From an uncultured Eubacterium sp. (GTDB taxonomy: Bacteria; Bacillota; Clostridia; Oscillospirales; Acutalibacteraceae): DNA of 64,000 nucleotides. Position 1 is the first letter of the stretch. Each line of letters starts with the position of its first letter. This document shows positions 8,495-17,173 of this stretch, in pieces. The stretch is taken from NCBI GenBank assembly GCA_944380635.1, contig CALWID010000002.1, positions 1-64,000 on the forward strand, given 5' to 3'. The position numbers were made by a program, and so were the translations under genes. The notes under the pieces were generated by a model, which worked only from the letters and a program-made list of their open reading frames with translations, did not search any database and had not been told where the DNA came from.

Positions 8495-8821
8495 TTAGAA
8501 TAATTCTTTGTAATGCTCGCCCCAGTTACGCATAGCGTCAAGAATAGGGCTCAGGCTTTCGCCGAGTTCTGTTAGTGAATATTCAACATGAGGGGGAACT
8601 TCGGCATATACTTTTCTGTTAACAAGCCCGTCCGCCTCCATATCTCTCAGTTGTGCAGTCAAAACCTTCTGCGAAACGGTGCCTATTGATTTTTTTAATT
8701 CCCCGAAACGCTTAGTGCCGGTCATAAGATCCCGTAAAATTAAAACCTTCCACTTATTGCCGATAAGAGTAAGCGTTGTTTCAACCGGGCAGGCGGGCAG
8801 CGCCTTATCTGTTTTTTTCAT
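8495..8821 (-). CDS. HxlR family transcriptional regulator
   Basis: 108 residues, the full-length HxlR/MarR-like winged helix. CPVETTLTLIGNKWKVLILRDL (split at residues 11-32) with the conserved N-terminal cysteine at residue 11, RFGELKKSIGTVSQKVLTAQLRDMEADGL, and YSLTELGESL are hallmark segments. Such proteins often sense thiol-reactive or quinone stress through that cysteine. The divergently transcribed PNPOx-like gene at 9108 is the likely target. The promoter has -35 TTGATT (8891-8896), 18-base spacer, -10 TATAAT (8867-8872) on the minus strand. Confidence 0.92.
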   Translation of the reverse strand: MKKTDKALPACPVETTLTLIGNKWKVLILRDLMTGTKRFGELKKSIGTVSQKVLTAQLRDMEADGLVNRKVYAEVPPHVEYSLTELGESLSPILDAMRNWGEHYKELF

Positions 8822-8866
8822 AATAACACAACCTTTCAGCAGTATCTTTTAGTAATTAACAGTTAT

Positions 8867-9050
8867 ATTATACCATACATATCAAAAGGAAATCAAATAT
8901 CTTGATTTTTAAATTTCTTATTTTCTTTCGGAAAAAAGCCGCCGTTTTTATTGCAATTGCGGCAGTTAACGGCCTTTTAGTTACATTTAGGTAACTTTAA
9001 CACAAAAAAGTGCGTACTTTACAAATATTTTTTGCGGCGTTATCATTATC
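8867..9050. promoter_or_regulatory. Divergent control region between HxlR and PNPOx genes
   Basis: It contains the HxlR promoter (minus strand, TTGATT 8891-8896, TATAAT 8867-8872). Around 8990-9022 there is GTAACTTTAACAC...GTGCGTACTTTAC, an imperfect inverted repeat of GTAA/TTAC half-sites with the look of an HxlR-type operator. The operator role is inference from position and symmetry. Confidence 0.45.
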
Positions 9051-9107
9051 TTGCAAGATGAAAATTGCAAAATAAAAATGAAAATTTATATCAGGAGGTT
9101 ATTTATT

Positions 9108-9509
9108 ATGAATGAAGTTGTAAAATTTTTACAGGAAAATCCTGTGCAGTATCTGGCAACAGTAGGAAGAGACGGCAAAGCAAAATGCAGACCCTTTATG
9201 TTTGCCGGTGAACTTGACGGCAAACTTTGGTTTTGCACAAACAATCAGAAAGATGTTTACAAAGATATGCAGCAAAATCCCTGTGTTGAAATCTCTGTTT
9301 CAAGCCCGTCATACGCTTGGATTAGGCTGAACGGTGAGGCGGTGTTTGAAAACAATGTTCCCGCCAAGGAGATGTGCATTAAAAACCCGATAGTTAAAGG
9401 CCAGTACGGGGAGGCGTCCAACCCCATATTTGAGGTATTCTATCTTAAAAACGCTCACGCTGTTATTGCTGATTTTTCAGGAAATCCGCCAAAAGAGTAC
9501 GATTTATAA
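9108..9509 (+). CDS. Pyridoxamine 5'-phosphate oxidase-like flavin-binding protein
   Basis: 133 residues from ATG 9108, preceded by CAGGAGG; the frame upstream of it has no ribosome site. A single split-barrel FMN-binding domain of the PNPOx-like family: FLQENPVQYLATVGRDGKAKCRPFMF at the start, then KLWFCTNNQKDVYKDMQQNP. Proteins of this small type usually bind FMN, F420 or heme and reduce quinones or unknown substrates; vitamin B6 synthesis is unlikely at this length. Divergent to HxlR, which probably represses it. Confidence 0.85.
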   Translation: MNEVVKFLQENPVQYLATVGRDGKAKCRPFMFAGELDGKLWFCTNNQKDVYKDMQQNPCVEISVSSPSYAWIRLNGEAVFENNVPAKEMCIKNPIVKGQYGEASNPIFEVFYLKNAHAVIADFSGNPPKEYDL

Positions 9510-9545
9510 GAAGCACAAGTAAACGCTGCTTTTAATTTTACAGGC

Positions 9546-9668
9546 GTCTTAAAATTTGCCCGCAGCATAATTTTAAGGCGCCCGTATTCTAAAAAACGCC
9601 TTATCAAACTATAATAAGGCGTTAGAAGCATTAAATTATTTGCAGCCGGAAATTCCGGGGGAAAAATT
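9546..9668 (+). repeat. Leader repeat copy E (upstream of sirtuin-macrodomain operon)
   Basis: AAAATTTGCCCGCAGCATAATTTTAAGG, then an AACGCCTTATC...ATAAGGCGTT hairpin (about 9594-9623), an AT-rich run and TTTGCAGCCGGAAATTCCGGGGG before the ATG. Same order of boxes as in the leuA and 25367 leaders. The 3' box has drifted (GGAAATTCCGG hairpin in place of GAAAGGCTATGG) and loop-tail pairing is lost. Confidence 0.6.
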
Positions 9669-10295
9669 ATGAAGGCAAAAGATTATTTGAAATATATTGC
9701 TGATGAGATACACACCGTTGTTTTTGCCACGGTGGATAAAGACGGGCGGCCTGTTACCTGCGCTATTGATATTATGGACAGTGATGAGAACTGCCTGTAT
9801 TTTTTAACGGCAAAAGGAAAAGGCTTTTATGACCGGCTTAAAAACAATGAAAATATTGCTTTTACGGCAATAAAAGGAAACGATACTCTGTCCTGCGAGG
9901 CGGTATCCGTCCGCGGGAAAGCAGAAGAAATAGGAAAAAGTCTTATACCCGCTCTTTTCAGTAAAAATCCGTATATGGAAAAAATCTATCCAAACGAGCA
10001 GTCGCGGGACGCACTGACAGTTTTTAAGATAACAGAAGGAACGGGCGAATGGTTTGACCTTTCAAAAAAGCCCATTGAAAGAGAAAGTTTTTCTTTCGGA
10101 GGGGCGCGCGCTGAGGAATCAGGATATTTTGTTACGCAAAAGTGTATAGGCTGCAAATTCTGCTATTCCAAATGCCCGCAGAAATGCATTGACATAACTA
10201 AAAAGCCGGTTGTAATAGAGCAGGAACACTGCCTTCGCTGCGGAAACTGCTATGAGATATGCCCGATGAGGGCTATAGAGAAACGGGGACTTTAA
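9669..10295 (+). CDS. PNPOx-like flavin domain fused to a 2[4Fe-4S] ferredoxin domain
   Basis: 208 residues. Residues 1-135 resemble PNPOx-like split barrels (YIADEIHTVVFATVDKDGRPV, LYFLTAKGKGFYDRLKNN). Residues about 155-206 carry two four-cysteine motifs, CIGCKFCYSKCPQKC and CLRCGNCYEICPMRA, so two [4Fe-4S] clusters are expected. The fusion suggests electrons pass from ferredoxin-type clusters to a flavin. It heads an operon with the zinc macrodomain gene one base after its stop and the class M sirtuin overlapping that; oxidoreductases are known companions of SirTM loci, so it may act in redox-linked ADP-ribosylation. The substrate is unknown. Confidence 0.85.
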   Translation: MKAKDYLKYIADEIHTVVFATVDKDGRPVTCAIDIMDSDENCLYFLTAKGKGFYDRLKNNENIAFTAIKGNDTLSCEAVSVRGKAEEIGKSLIPALFSKNPYMEKIYPNEQSRDALTVFKITEGTGEWFDLSKKPIERESFSFGGARAEESGYFVTQKCIGCKFCYSKCPQKCIDITKKPVVIEQEHCLRCGNCYEICPMRAIEKRGL

Positions 10296-10296
10296 A

Positions 10297-11076
10297 ATGA
10301 CCCAGGAAGAAAAAAGGCTTTACCTTATAAAAGAACTGCTTAACGAACAGCCGCAGTACAGCGGTATGGAAATCCCGAAAGACGAAAGGGAGCAAAACAT
10401 CCTGCTGCGCTCGCTGTTTAATATCCGTATGCCGAAACCGGCAAACGAAGAGTTTTTAAAAATACAGGATGAATATTTACAGGCGCAAACAGCCGCAAAA
10501 GGCATTACCCGAGTTGAGGATTTAACGCCCGTTCAAAAAGGAATCTATCTTTGGCAGGGCGATATTACAACCCTTGCGGCGGACGCTATAGTGAACGCCG
10601 CAAACAGCGCTCTGCTCGGCTGCTTTGTGCCCTGCCACGGCTGTATTGACAATGCCATTCACACTGCGGCGGGTGTTCAACTGCGCCTTGAATGTGCGGA
10701 TATAATGAAAAAGCAGGGCGCAGAAGAGCCAACCGGAAAAGCGAAAATAACAAAGGCTTACAACCTGCCGTGCAAATATGTTATACACACGGTTGGGCCG
10801 ATAGTTTACAAAAAACTAACAATGGAGGACTGCCGCCTGCTGGAAAACTGCTATAATTCCTGCCTTGACCTTGCGGACAAAAACGGCATAAAAAGCATAG
10901 CGTTTTGCTGTATTTCAACAGGCGAATTTCACTTTCCAAACGAAAAAGCGGCGGAAATAGCAATTAAAACCGTTAAAGAATATTTAAGCAGAAACAAAAA
11001 CGGCACAGAGGTAATATTCAATGTTTTTAAGGACGAAGACAAACGAATCTACAGAAGATTACTTTCAGAAAATTAA
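10297..11076 (+). CDS. Zinc-containing macrodomain protein (protein-ADP-ribose hydrolase)
   Basis: 259 residues. An N-terminal helical extension of about 85 residues precedes the macrodomain (about 86-255). The ADP-ribose pocket is visible as QGDITTLAADAIVNAANSAL and the late loop CISTGEFHFPNEKAA. The insertion GCFVPCHGCIDNAIH has the Cys/His arrangement that binds zinc in the bacterial SpyMacroD/SAV0325 type. That class removes ADP-ribose added by class M sirtuins (Rack et al. 2015), and here the sirtuin gene overlaps its 3' end by 56 bases. No GcvH-like or lipoate-ligase gene, the usual substrate and partner, is next to it. Confidence 0.9.
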   Translation: MTQEEKRLYLIKELLNEQPQYSGMEIPKDEREQNILLRSLFNIRMPKPANEEFLKIQDEYLQAQTAAKGITRVEDLTPVQKGIYLWQGDITTLAADAIVNAANSALLGCFVPCHGCIDNAIHTAAGVQLRLECADIMKKQGAEEPTGKAKITKAYNLPCKYVIHTVGPIVYKKLTMEDCRLLENCYNSCLDLADKNGIKSIAFCCISTGEFHFPNEKAAEIAIKTVKEYLSRNKNGTEVIFNVFKDEDKRIYRRLLSEN

Positions 11077-11896
11077 AAAGATAAAAGAACTGATTAAAGA
11101 TTCAGACGCCGTACTTGTCGGCGCGGGGGCAGGAATGTCCACCGCGGCGGGAATGGAATACAGCGGCGAAAGATTTGAAAAGTATTTTTCCGACTTTCGC
11201 AGGAAATACGGTTTCAGCGATATGTATTCCGGCGGATTTTATCCTTACAAAACGCAGGAGGAATTTTGGGCGTTTTGGTCCCGCAGCATATTTGTTAACA
11301 GATATGAGGGCGAAGTAGGCAAACCTTACGGCGACCTGCTTGAACTGCTTAAAGGCAAAGAATATTTTGTGCTTACAACAAATGTGGACCACTGCTTTCA
11401 GAGGGCAGGTTACAGCAAAGAGCGGCTGTTTTACACGCAGGGCGATTATGGGTTGTGGCAATGTTCAAAACCCTGCTGCCAAAAAACTTATGATAATAAA
11501 GAAGCCGTTTTAAAAATGGTAAAAGAGCAAAAGGATATGAAAATACCCTCTGAACTTGTGCCGAAATGCCCCGTTTGCGGCGCGCCGATGACAACAAATC
11601 TGCGTATTGACGACACTTTTGTGCAGGACAGCGGCTGGTACGCCGCCGCAGGCAGATACAATGATTTTACAGAAAAATACAAGGGCGGAAAACTGCTGCT
11701 GCTTGAACTCGGCGTGGGCTACAACACCCCGGGAATTATCAAATATCCGTTTTGGCGCATTGCCGCAGAAAACAAAAACGCCGCTTATGTTTGCATAAAT
11801 TACGGCGAGGCGGTATGCCCCAAAGAGATAAGCAAAAATTCCGTTTGCCTTAACACAGATATTGCAAAAGCCCTGAGCGACCTTAAAACGGTATAA
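11021..11896 (+). CDS. Class M sirtuin (SirTM), protein mono-ADP-ribosyltransferase
   Basis: 291 residues. The NAD-binding loop reads LVGAGAGMSTAAGMEYSG near residue 32. The catalytic-loop region TTNVDHCFQRAG has the family's usual asparagine-aspartate-histidine pattern, and a zinc ribbon is formed by cysteines in CSKPCC and CPVCGAPM. SirTM enzymes transfer ADP-ribose to lipoyl-carrier proteins rather than deacetylating. GAGG lies eight bases before the ATG, inside the macrodomain gene, so translation is coupled. It ends the three-gene operon, followed by a strong terminator. The locus differs from known ones in lacking an adjacent GcvH-L and LplA2. Confidence 0.9.
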   Translation: MFLRTKTNESTEDYFQKIKKIKELIKDSDAVLVGAGAGMSTAAGMEYSGERFEKYFSDFRRKYGFSDMYSGGFYPYKTQEEFWAFWSRSIFVNRYEGEVGKPYGDLLELLKGKEYFVLTTNVDHCFQRAGYSKERLFYTQGDYGLWQCSKPCCQKTYDNKEAVLKMVKEQKDMKIPSELVPKCPVCGAPMTTNLRIDDTFVQDSGWYAAAGRYNDFTEKYKGGKLLLLELGVGYNTPGIIKYPFWRIAAENKNAAYVCINYGEAVCPKEISKNSVCLNTDIAKALSDLKTV

Positions 11897-11900
11897 ACAA

Positions 11901-11940
11901 AACCCGACCGGAGAAATTAATTCCCGGTCGGGTTTTTATT
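11901..11940. terminator. Bidirectional terminator
   Basis: AACCCGACCGG and CCGGTCGGGTT form an 11-bp stem with TTTTTATTTTT after it on the plus strand and AAAACAAA before it. It separates SirTM from the convergent FMN reductase gene. Confidence 0.88.
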
Positions 11941-11946
11941 TTTATA

Positions 11947-12564
11947 TCATCTTATAAAATTCGTTCTTTCAAACGGTTCTTTTTCAGGCAGGCCGTACTG
12001 CTCTTTGCCGAGCGCAATGCTTTTCATAAGGAAAGCCATATTCCTTGCAAGCGTGCGCATAGACTGCATACCTTCCGCGTCCTGAGCCGCCTCGCCCGGA
12101 GCCCTGCCGTGAACGCTGTTCCAATACTGGCCGGACGCTACCGGCATACCTGAAATAGTGAAAAATTTATTGAGTTCATCAAAAGTTGCGGAAAGTCCGC
12201 CTCGCCTTGCGGCAACAACAGCGGCACCGACTTTCATAGTCTTATCAAACGGTGTTGAATAAAAAAGCCTTGTTAAAAACGCCGCAAGAGTTGCGTTAGC
12301 GCCTGCGTAATACACGGGGCTTCCTACCACAATGCCGTCGCACTCTTCAAACTTGCGCGCCGCCTCGTTAACCTCATCATCAAAAACGCAACTGCCCTTT
12401 TTAGCGCAGGTGTTGCAGGCGATACAGCCTCTTATATCCTTATTGCCGATATGCATAACCTCGGTTTCTATACCCTCTGCGTCAAATATCTTTTTCATTT
12501 CTGCAAGGGCGAGCGCCGTGTTTCCGTTTGCGTGCGGACTTCCGTTAATCATCAAAACTTTCAT
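11947..12564 (-). CDS. NADPH-dependent FMN reductase / iron-sulfur flavoprotein-like
   Basis: 205 residues from ATG 12564 (TAAGGAGAG upstream). The flavodoxin-like FMN loop INGSPHANGNTALAL starts at residue 5, and the CIACNTCAKKGSCVFDDE segment near residue 50 carries the three cysteines seen in this NAD(P)H-dependent FMN reductase subgroup, some members of which bind a [4Fe-4S] cluster. GSPVYYAGANATLAAFLTR follows. It probably reduces flavin or a small electrophile. It is monocistronic; trmL is upstream on the same strand 59 bases away. Confidence 0.88.
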   Translation of the reverse strand: MKVLMINGSPHANGNTALALAEMKKIFDAEGIETEVMHIGNKDIRGCIACNTCAKKGSCVFDDEVNEAARKFEECDGIVVGSPVYYAGANATLAAFLTRLFYSTPFDKTMKVGAAVVAARRGGLSATFDELNKFFTISGMPVASGQYWNSVHGRAPGEAAQDAEGMQSMRTLARNMAFLMKSIALGKEQYGLPEKEPFERTNFIR

Positions 12565-12623
12565 TTGCAATCTCTCCTTAATACATAATAATATTAAAAC
12601 TCCTTATCGGGAGCAAAATGCGT

Positions 12624-13130
12624 TTAATCATCCCATTTAAGGTTATGTAGTTCGCCTTTTAGGGAAAGAGCGGGATAATTCCACTGGCGCAAAACTTCAT
12701 AAACGCCGACCGCCACGCTGTTTGAAAGATTCAGACTCCTTATTATACCCCTCATAGGCAGGCGGACGCATTTTTCCTCATTTTCTTTCAGCAACTCCTC
12801 CGGCAGTCCTTTTGTTTCCTTGCCGAAAACAAGAAAACAGCCGTTTTTGTATTTCATATCGCTGTGAACATTGCGCGCCTTTGTGCTGAAATAATAAAAC
12901 GGGGCGCCTTTATTTTTTTCAAAAAATTCAGAGATATTTTCATAATACTCAATATCAAGTTTATCCCAATAATCAAGCCCCGCGCGGCGTACGCGTTTTT
13001 CCGTTATCTCAAACCCCATAGGGCCAACAAGATGAAGTTTTGCGCCCGTTGCGGCGCAGGTGCGGGCAATATTGCCGGTATTCTGCGGTATTTCCGGCTC
13101 TATAAGCGCAACATTAAGCGCGTATTCCAT
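12624..13130 (-). CDS. trmL: tRNA (cytidine(34)-2'-O)-methyltransferase
   Basis: 168 residues, full-length SPOUT-class TrmL/YibK. It methylates the wobble ribose of tRNA-Leu species using S-adenosylmethionine. The knot-forming segments are visible: PEIPQNTGNIARTCAATGAKLHLVGP, VFGKETKGLPEEL and RSLNLSNSVAVGVYE, all typical. Its start codon lies 17 bases inside the end of nagA on the same strand, so the two are translationally coupled. Confidence 0.95.
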   Translation of the reverse strand: MEYALNVALIEPEIPQNTGNIARTCAATGAKLHLVGPMGFEITEKRVRRAGLDYWDKLDIEYYENISEFFEKNKGAPFYYFSTKARNVHSDMKYKNGCFLVFGKETKGLPEELLKENEEKCVRLPMRGIIRSLNLSNSVAVGVYEVLRQWNYPALSLKGELHNLKWDD

Positions 13131-14235
13131 TTATGTAAACTTCCTTTATATTGAAATTTTCATCAGTAAACACAATATCAGCCGCCTTGCCCGGCGCGAT
13201 TGAGCCGATTTCATCTTCCATACCTATGGCTTTGGCGGGATTTATAGTACAACTTTTAAGCGCGGATTTAAAATCTACGCCGAAAGAAAGCAGATTTTTA
13301 AATTCATCAAAAATATTGCTGATTGACGCCGCTATTGTTCCGTCCTCAAGCACAGCATATTTTCCGCCCTCGCGCACATACACCTTTTGCCCGCCGAGTT
13401 CAAATTCCCCTGCGCCGAGCCCTGCCGCGCGCATTGAATCGGAAATCACGCAGGCTCTGTTTTCGCCAAGTATTTTAAAAGTATTTCTGAGCACCGCGGG
13501 GCAGATATGGCCGCCGTCGCAGATGAGTTCGCAAAAAACTTTATCATTGTCAAGCGCAGTGCCCACAATTCCCGCCTCACGGTGAGTCATTGGAGTCATT
13601 GCGTTATAAAGGTGAGTGGCGTGGCTTGCGCCCATATCAAAAGCGTGCTGAGCCTCTGCGGCGTTCGCCGCGGAATGACCTATGGAAACAGCGCATTTTT
13701 TGCTTGCGTGCTTAATGAAATCATCGCTTTCAAAAGCCTCCGGCGCTATTGTTATGAGTTTTACAATATTGCCGCTTGCGGAATATATCTCATCAAATTC
13801 CTCAACGCTTCCGGCGCGAACATAAGCGGGATTTTGCGCGCCTTTTTTGCTCATTGCAATAAACGGGCCTTCAAGATTTATGCCCGCTATTTTTGCGCCG
13901 GATTCACCGCCCCTGTATTCGCGCACTGTTTTTGCGATATTCATTAAAGTATCATGCCCCAGGGTCATACTTGTTGCGCAAAATGATGTAACGCCGTGCT
14001 TTGCAAGAAACGCGCTTACTTTATCAAGGCTTTCCCTGCTTGCGTCCGAACAGTCGCCGCCTGCCGCGCCGTGAATGTGAATATCCACAAATCCCGGCAG
14101 CGCCACCATTCCACTCATATCACGGCCGTCGCCCTCTATTACGCCTATGCCCTTTATTTTGCCGTTTTCAATTTCCATATCGGCAACTTCCTTTTTAAAC
14201 AGTTCATTATAAAAGCAAACATTTTTAAGAATCAT
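13114..14235 (-). CDS. nagA: N-acetylglucosamine-6-phosphate deacetylase
   Basis: 373 residues, amidohydrolase superfamily. Metal and catalytic motifs: VDIHIHGAAGGD (HxH) near residue 52, GINLEGPFI (metal-binding Glu) near 120, VSIGHSAANAAEAQHAF and HATHLYNAMTPM with the two histidines, and CVISDSMRAAG with the catalytic Asp. The product releases acetate from GlcNAc-6-P in amino-sugar recycling and catabolism. No nagB or transporter lies adjacent; it is wedged between dusB (11-base overlap) and trmL (17-base overlap), an operon of mixed function. AAAGGAG precedes the ATG. Confidence 0.95.
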   Translation of the reverse strand: MILKNVCFYNELFKKEVADMEIENGKIKGIGVIEGDGRDMSGMVALPGFVDIHIHGAAGGDCSDASRESLDKVSAFLAKHGVTSFCATSMTLGHDTLMNIAKTVREYRGGESGAKIAGINLEGPFIAMSKKGAQNPAYVRAGSVEEFDEIYSASGNIVKLITIAPEAFESDDFIKHASKKCAVSIGHSAANAAEAQHAFDMGASHATHLYNAMTPMTHREAGIVGTALDNDKVFCELICDGGHICPAVLRNTFKILGENRACVISDSMRAAGLGAGEFELGGQKVYVREGGKYAVLEDGTIAASISNIFDEFKNLLSFGVDFKSALKSCTINPAKAIGMEDEIGSIAPGKAADIVFTDENFNIKEVYINGIRA

Positions 14236-15199
14236 ACTGATTCTCCTTTACTATGTTAAAAGTAATCTTTTTAAGGTCGTCATATGTTTCAAGCGAACTC
14301 ATCTGAGCGCGGAATTTTGCTCCGCCGCGAAGCCCCTTAGTGTAATAAGCGGCGTGGCGGCGCGCCTCGCGCATTGCGGTGTATTCGCCCTTATACTCTA
14401 TCATTTTGGCGATATGTTTTAACATAACCGTCATTTTTTCTTCAAGCGACGGCGGCGGAATAATAATACCGTCCCCAAGATAAGCGTTTATCTGCCTGAA
14501 AAGCCACGGATTGCCAAACGCGCCCCGGCCTATCATAACGGCGTCGCACCCGGTATTTGCAATCATTTTTTCCGCTGAATATATATCCGTAACATCGCCG
14601 TTTCCGATAACAGGTATACTAACGGCGTTTTTTACGGCGGCGATAATATCATAATCCACCGTACCGCTGTACATCTGCTGCCGTGTTCTGCCGTGAATTG
14701 TTATAGCGTCTGCGCCGTTTGCTTCAAGTATTTTTGCAAGTTCTACGGCGTTTATACTGCTGTCATCCCAGCCCTTGCGAATCTTTGCCGTTACGGGAAT
14801 ATCAACAGCCTGCCTGACCGCCTTTACTATTCTTCCGGCGAGCGCCGGGTCTTTCATAAGGCTTGCGCCGCCGCCGTTCATTGCAACCTTGGGCGCGGGG
14901 CAGCCCATATTTATATCAATAATATCCGGCGAAAATTCAAGGCACTTAACTGCCGCCTGAGCCATAATATCGGGGTCATCACCGAATATCTGCGCGCCCG
15001 CCGTGCCCTCATTTTTGCCGAGGGTAAGGAGCATTGCGCTTTTTTTATCGCCCATAACAAGCCCTTTTGAACTTACCATTTCAGTTACTGTATAAGCCGC
15101 GCCGAATGAGGCGCACAACTCGCGGAAAGCCATATCTGTAACGCCCGCCATAGGGGCAAGAAAGGCAATATCTTTAAATTCTATATCTCTTATTTTCAC
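14225..15199 (-). CDS. dusB: tRNA-dihydrouridine synthase (DusB family)
   Basis: About 324 residues. An FMN TIM-barrel followed by a helical RNA-binding domain. Visible signatures: LAPMAGVTDMAFRELC at the start, DINMGCPAPKV with the catalytic cysteine near residue 95, IRKGWDD, ITIHGRTRQQMYSG, PVIGNGDV and MIGRGAFGNPWLF. I prefer the GTG at 15199, since in the leader repeat family the start comes right after GGTGAT; GTG codons at 15208 and 15211 are alternatives. First gene of dusB-nagA-trmL. A leader repeat copy lies upstream. Confidence 0.93.
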   Translation of the reverse strand: MKIRDIEFKDIAFLAPMAGVTDMAFRELCASFGAAYTVTEMVSSKGLVMGDKKSAMLLTLGKNEGTAGAQIFGDDPDIMAQAAVKCLEFSPDIIDINMGCPAPKVAMNGGGASLMKDPALAGRIVKAVRQAVDIPVTAKIRKGWDDSSINAVELAKILEANGADAITIHGRTRQQMYSGTVDYDIIAAVKNAVSIPVIGNGDVTDIYSAEKMIANTGCDAVMIGRGAFGNPWLFRQINAYLGDGIIIPPPSLEEKMTVMLKHIAKMIEYKGEYTAMREARRHAAYYTKGLRGGAKFRAQMSSLETYDDLKKITFNIVKENQYDS

Positions 15200-15292
15200 T
15201 CTTATCACCACAGCCTTTCAGACTGCTAACAGCAAATTAAAATCATATGCGCTTTATTGCGCTAACAGTAATTACAGTAATCTCAAAAAATG
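15200..15292 (-). repeat. Leader repeat copy B (upstream of dusB)
   Basis: On the minus strand: CAAAATTTGCATTTTTTGAG, ACTGTAATTACTGTTAGCGC, AATAAAGCGC, ATGATTTTAATTTGC, GCAGTCTGAAAGGCTGTGGTGAT, then the dusB start. The central hairpin is reduced (GCGC/GCGC) compared with the other copies. Beyond it, 15293-15402 holds nothing I recognise. Confidence 0.5.
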
Positions 15293-15402
15293 CAAATTTT
15301 GAGAGCGGTATAAACAGAATCAGCGGGTTTTAACACTATATCTCCTGAAATACTATATCACAACGCCGCTGAATGGGCAAGCGGTTTTATTAATAAACAA
15401 AA

Positions 15403-15437
15403 AGAAAAGCCGCCGCAAACTCAATGCCTGCGGCGGA
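15403..15437 (-). terminator. Terminator of the GPH transporter gene
   Basis: CCGCCGCA and TGCGGCGG pair around an 11-base loop; CTTTTCTTTTT follows on the minus strand. Confidence 0.85.
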
Positions 15438-15484
15438 ATATATGTATTTTAACCGGTGAATTATTTAATTATTTTATTCGCCTT

Positions 15485-17020
15485 TTATTCTTCGGAGTTA
15501 TCCCCTTCGCCCAACTTGGCTTTGCGGGCGGCTTCCTGCTCGGCAAGTCTGTCCGCACGAATATCGGCAAGTTCGGCAATCATCTGATTACGCAGGTTGC
15601 CGTGAATGGGATAGAGAATAAATGTAAGTCCGTAAAGTCCTCTTGCAAGCGCGGGAAGTATACAGAATACAGCCCAGATACCGTTTAAAACAGTTGGGTC
15701 AGTCTGCGGAATGGCGTTTCCGAGTGAATCGGTAAGCGGAACATAATTTATCCAAGTAAGCACCATACCGGAGAGCCAGCCTGTAACGGAAGTTGCAAGT
15801 TTTGTGAAATAACCCTGAACGGTAGTTACAAGCGCTTCGTTTCTGAGGCCGTGTTTCCATTCCATATAATCAAATGTTTCCGCGCAGAGTACAGGGCCTA
15901 CAACAAGAATAAGTTTATTCGGCAGGCCGCAGATGGTGAGCGCGAATATAATCCAGATAAGGTTAAGAATATAATTATCGCTGAATGTTTGGCCAAACGG
16001 ATGATAGCCTATAATAAATGTAACAGTATAGGCAACGCCGCCGAACACGCCGGCGATAATAGCCGTTGTGCGCGCGCCGAATTTTTTAATCATTTTAGCG
16101 GCAAGCGGCACCATAAGATAGTTTGGAATACCCGTGAAAAGGCCGCAAACCGTTTGGTTTGCAAGGTTGCCGGTATTATTAAGCCAGAAATACTGCTCTG
16201 AAGAGCCGCCGACCGCCTTGAAATTGTTGAAGAAATCCGCAAATATAATTGCGAAAAGCGGGCGGTTTGTAAATATCTGCTTAACTGATTCCAAAACTGA
16301 AGTTTCATTCATTTCTTCACGGGACTGAAGCGGCACACGCTCACGCATATTAAAGAAGCCCCAAACTGCAAATACAGCGGAGAAGATAAGCATGAAATAC
16401 GCAAATCCCGTATAAACGCCTTCCATTGTAATGCCGGAATTTATTCTGGGCAAAAATTCAACAAGGACAGGCACAAGCGACGGAAGCCAAGTTCCGAAAA
16501 GTTCAAAGAATTTACTTGTTGTAATAAGGTTATTTCTTTCATCCGGGTTAGGGGTGATATTATATATCATAAGACCCCACGCGCCGAAATAACTCATACC
16601 AAGGCCGTAAATAACGATTGCTATTGCAGACCACCAAATTTTACCCGATGAGGTAAGGTCCGGCGCCGTAAACATCATAGCGCCGCCTATCAGCCACAGC
16701 GGGAGCGGCAGGATAAAGAACGGGCGTATCCTTCCCCAGCGGGTTCTGGTTCGGTCTATAACAAGGCCGGAAATAGTATCGTCTACCGCGTCATAAATAG
16801 AGGCAAAAAGATTTATGTAAGCATAAGCCGTTGTATTTAACTTAAGGAACTGAATCATAAAGAATTCCTTATAAGTGCTGACAAACTGGCTTAAGTTCTT
16901 TTGGCCGAAGTTTACAAGCACATACGCCGCTATCTCTTTTGGCGTAAGATAGCGCTTTTTGGTATACGCGAGTTTATCAAGTTCAGCTTCTTCTTTAGCC
17001 AAAAGGTCCTGATCTTCCAA
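15485..17020 (-). CDS. GPH family (MelB-like) sugar:cation symporter
   Basis: 511 residues starting at a TTG (17020) with GGTGG four bases upstream. Twelve membrane segments are expected. The MFS_2/MelB signature YDAVDDTISGLVIDRTRTRWGRIRP (split near residues 68-92) contains the Asp residues used for cation and sugar binding, and the second-half segment DYMEWKHGLRNEALVTT near residue 385 is also typical. It likely imports a glycoside, pentoside or hexuronide with Na+ or H+. No glycosidase is adjacent, so the substrate is open. It is one of three GPH genes in the window (also 48401 and 55325). Confidence 0.92.
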   Translation of the reverse strand: MEDQDLLAKEEAELDKLAYTKKRYLTPKEIAAYVLVNFGQKNLSQFVSTYKEFFMIQFLKLNTTAYAYINLFASIYDAVDDTISGLVIDRTRTRWGRIRPFFILPLPLWLIGGAMMFTAPDLTSSGKIWWSAIAIVIYGLGMSYFGAWGLMIYNITPNPDERNNLITTSKFFELFGTWLPSLVPVLVEFLPRINSGITMEGVYTGFAYFMLIFSAVFAVWGFFNMRERVPLQSREEMNETSVLESVKQIFTNRPLFAIIFADFFNNFKAVGGSSEQYFWLNNTGNLANQTVCGLFTGIPNYLMVPLAAKMIKKFGARTTAIIAGVFGGVAYTVTFIIGYHPFGQTFSDNYILNLIWIIFALTICGLPNKLILVVGPVLCAETFDYMEWKHGLRNEALVTTVQGYFTKLATSVTGWLSGMVLTWINYVPLTDSLGNAIPQTDPTVLNGIWAVFCILPALARGLYGLTFILYPIHGNLRNQMIAELADIRADRLAEQEAARKAKLGEGDNSEE

Positions 17021-17173
17021 GATACCACCGCTTTCAATTAAAATTGCAAATATATATTTCTACCGCAAAATACGATTATAACATTTTAAATATATCAAAA
17101 TTTACGCAATTAATCAATATCTATTTCAAAGATTGTTTTAAATTAGCCGTTTTTTTGATTAATCTTACAAAAA

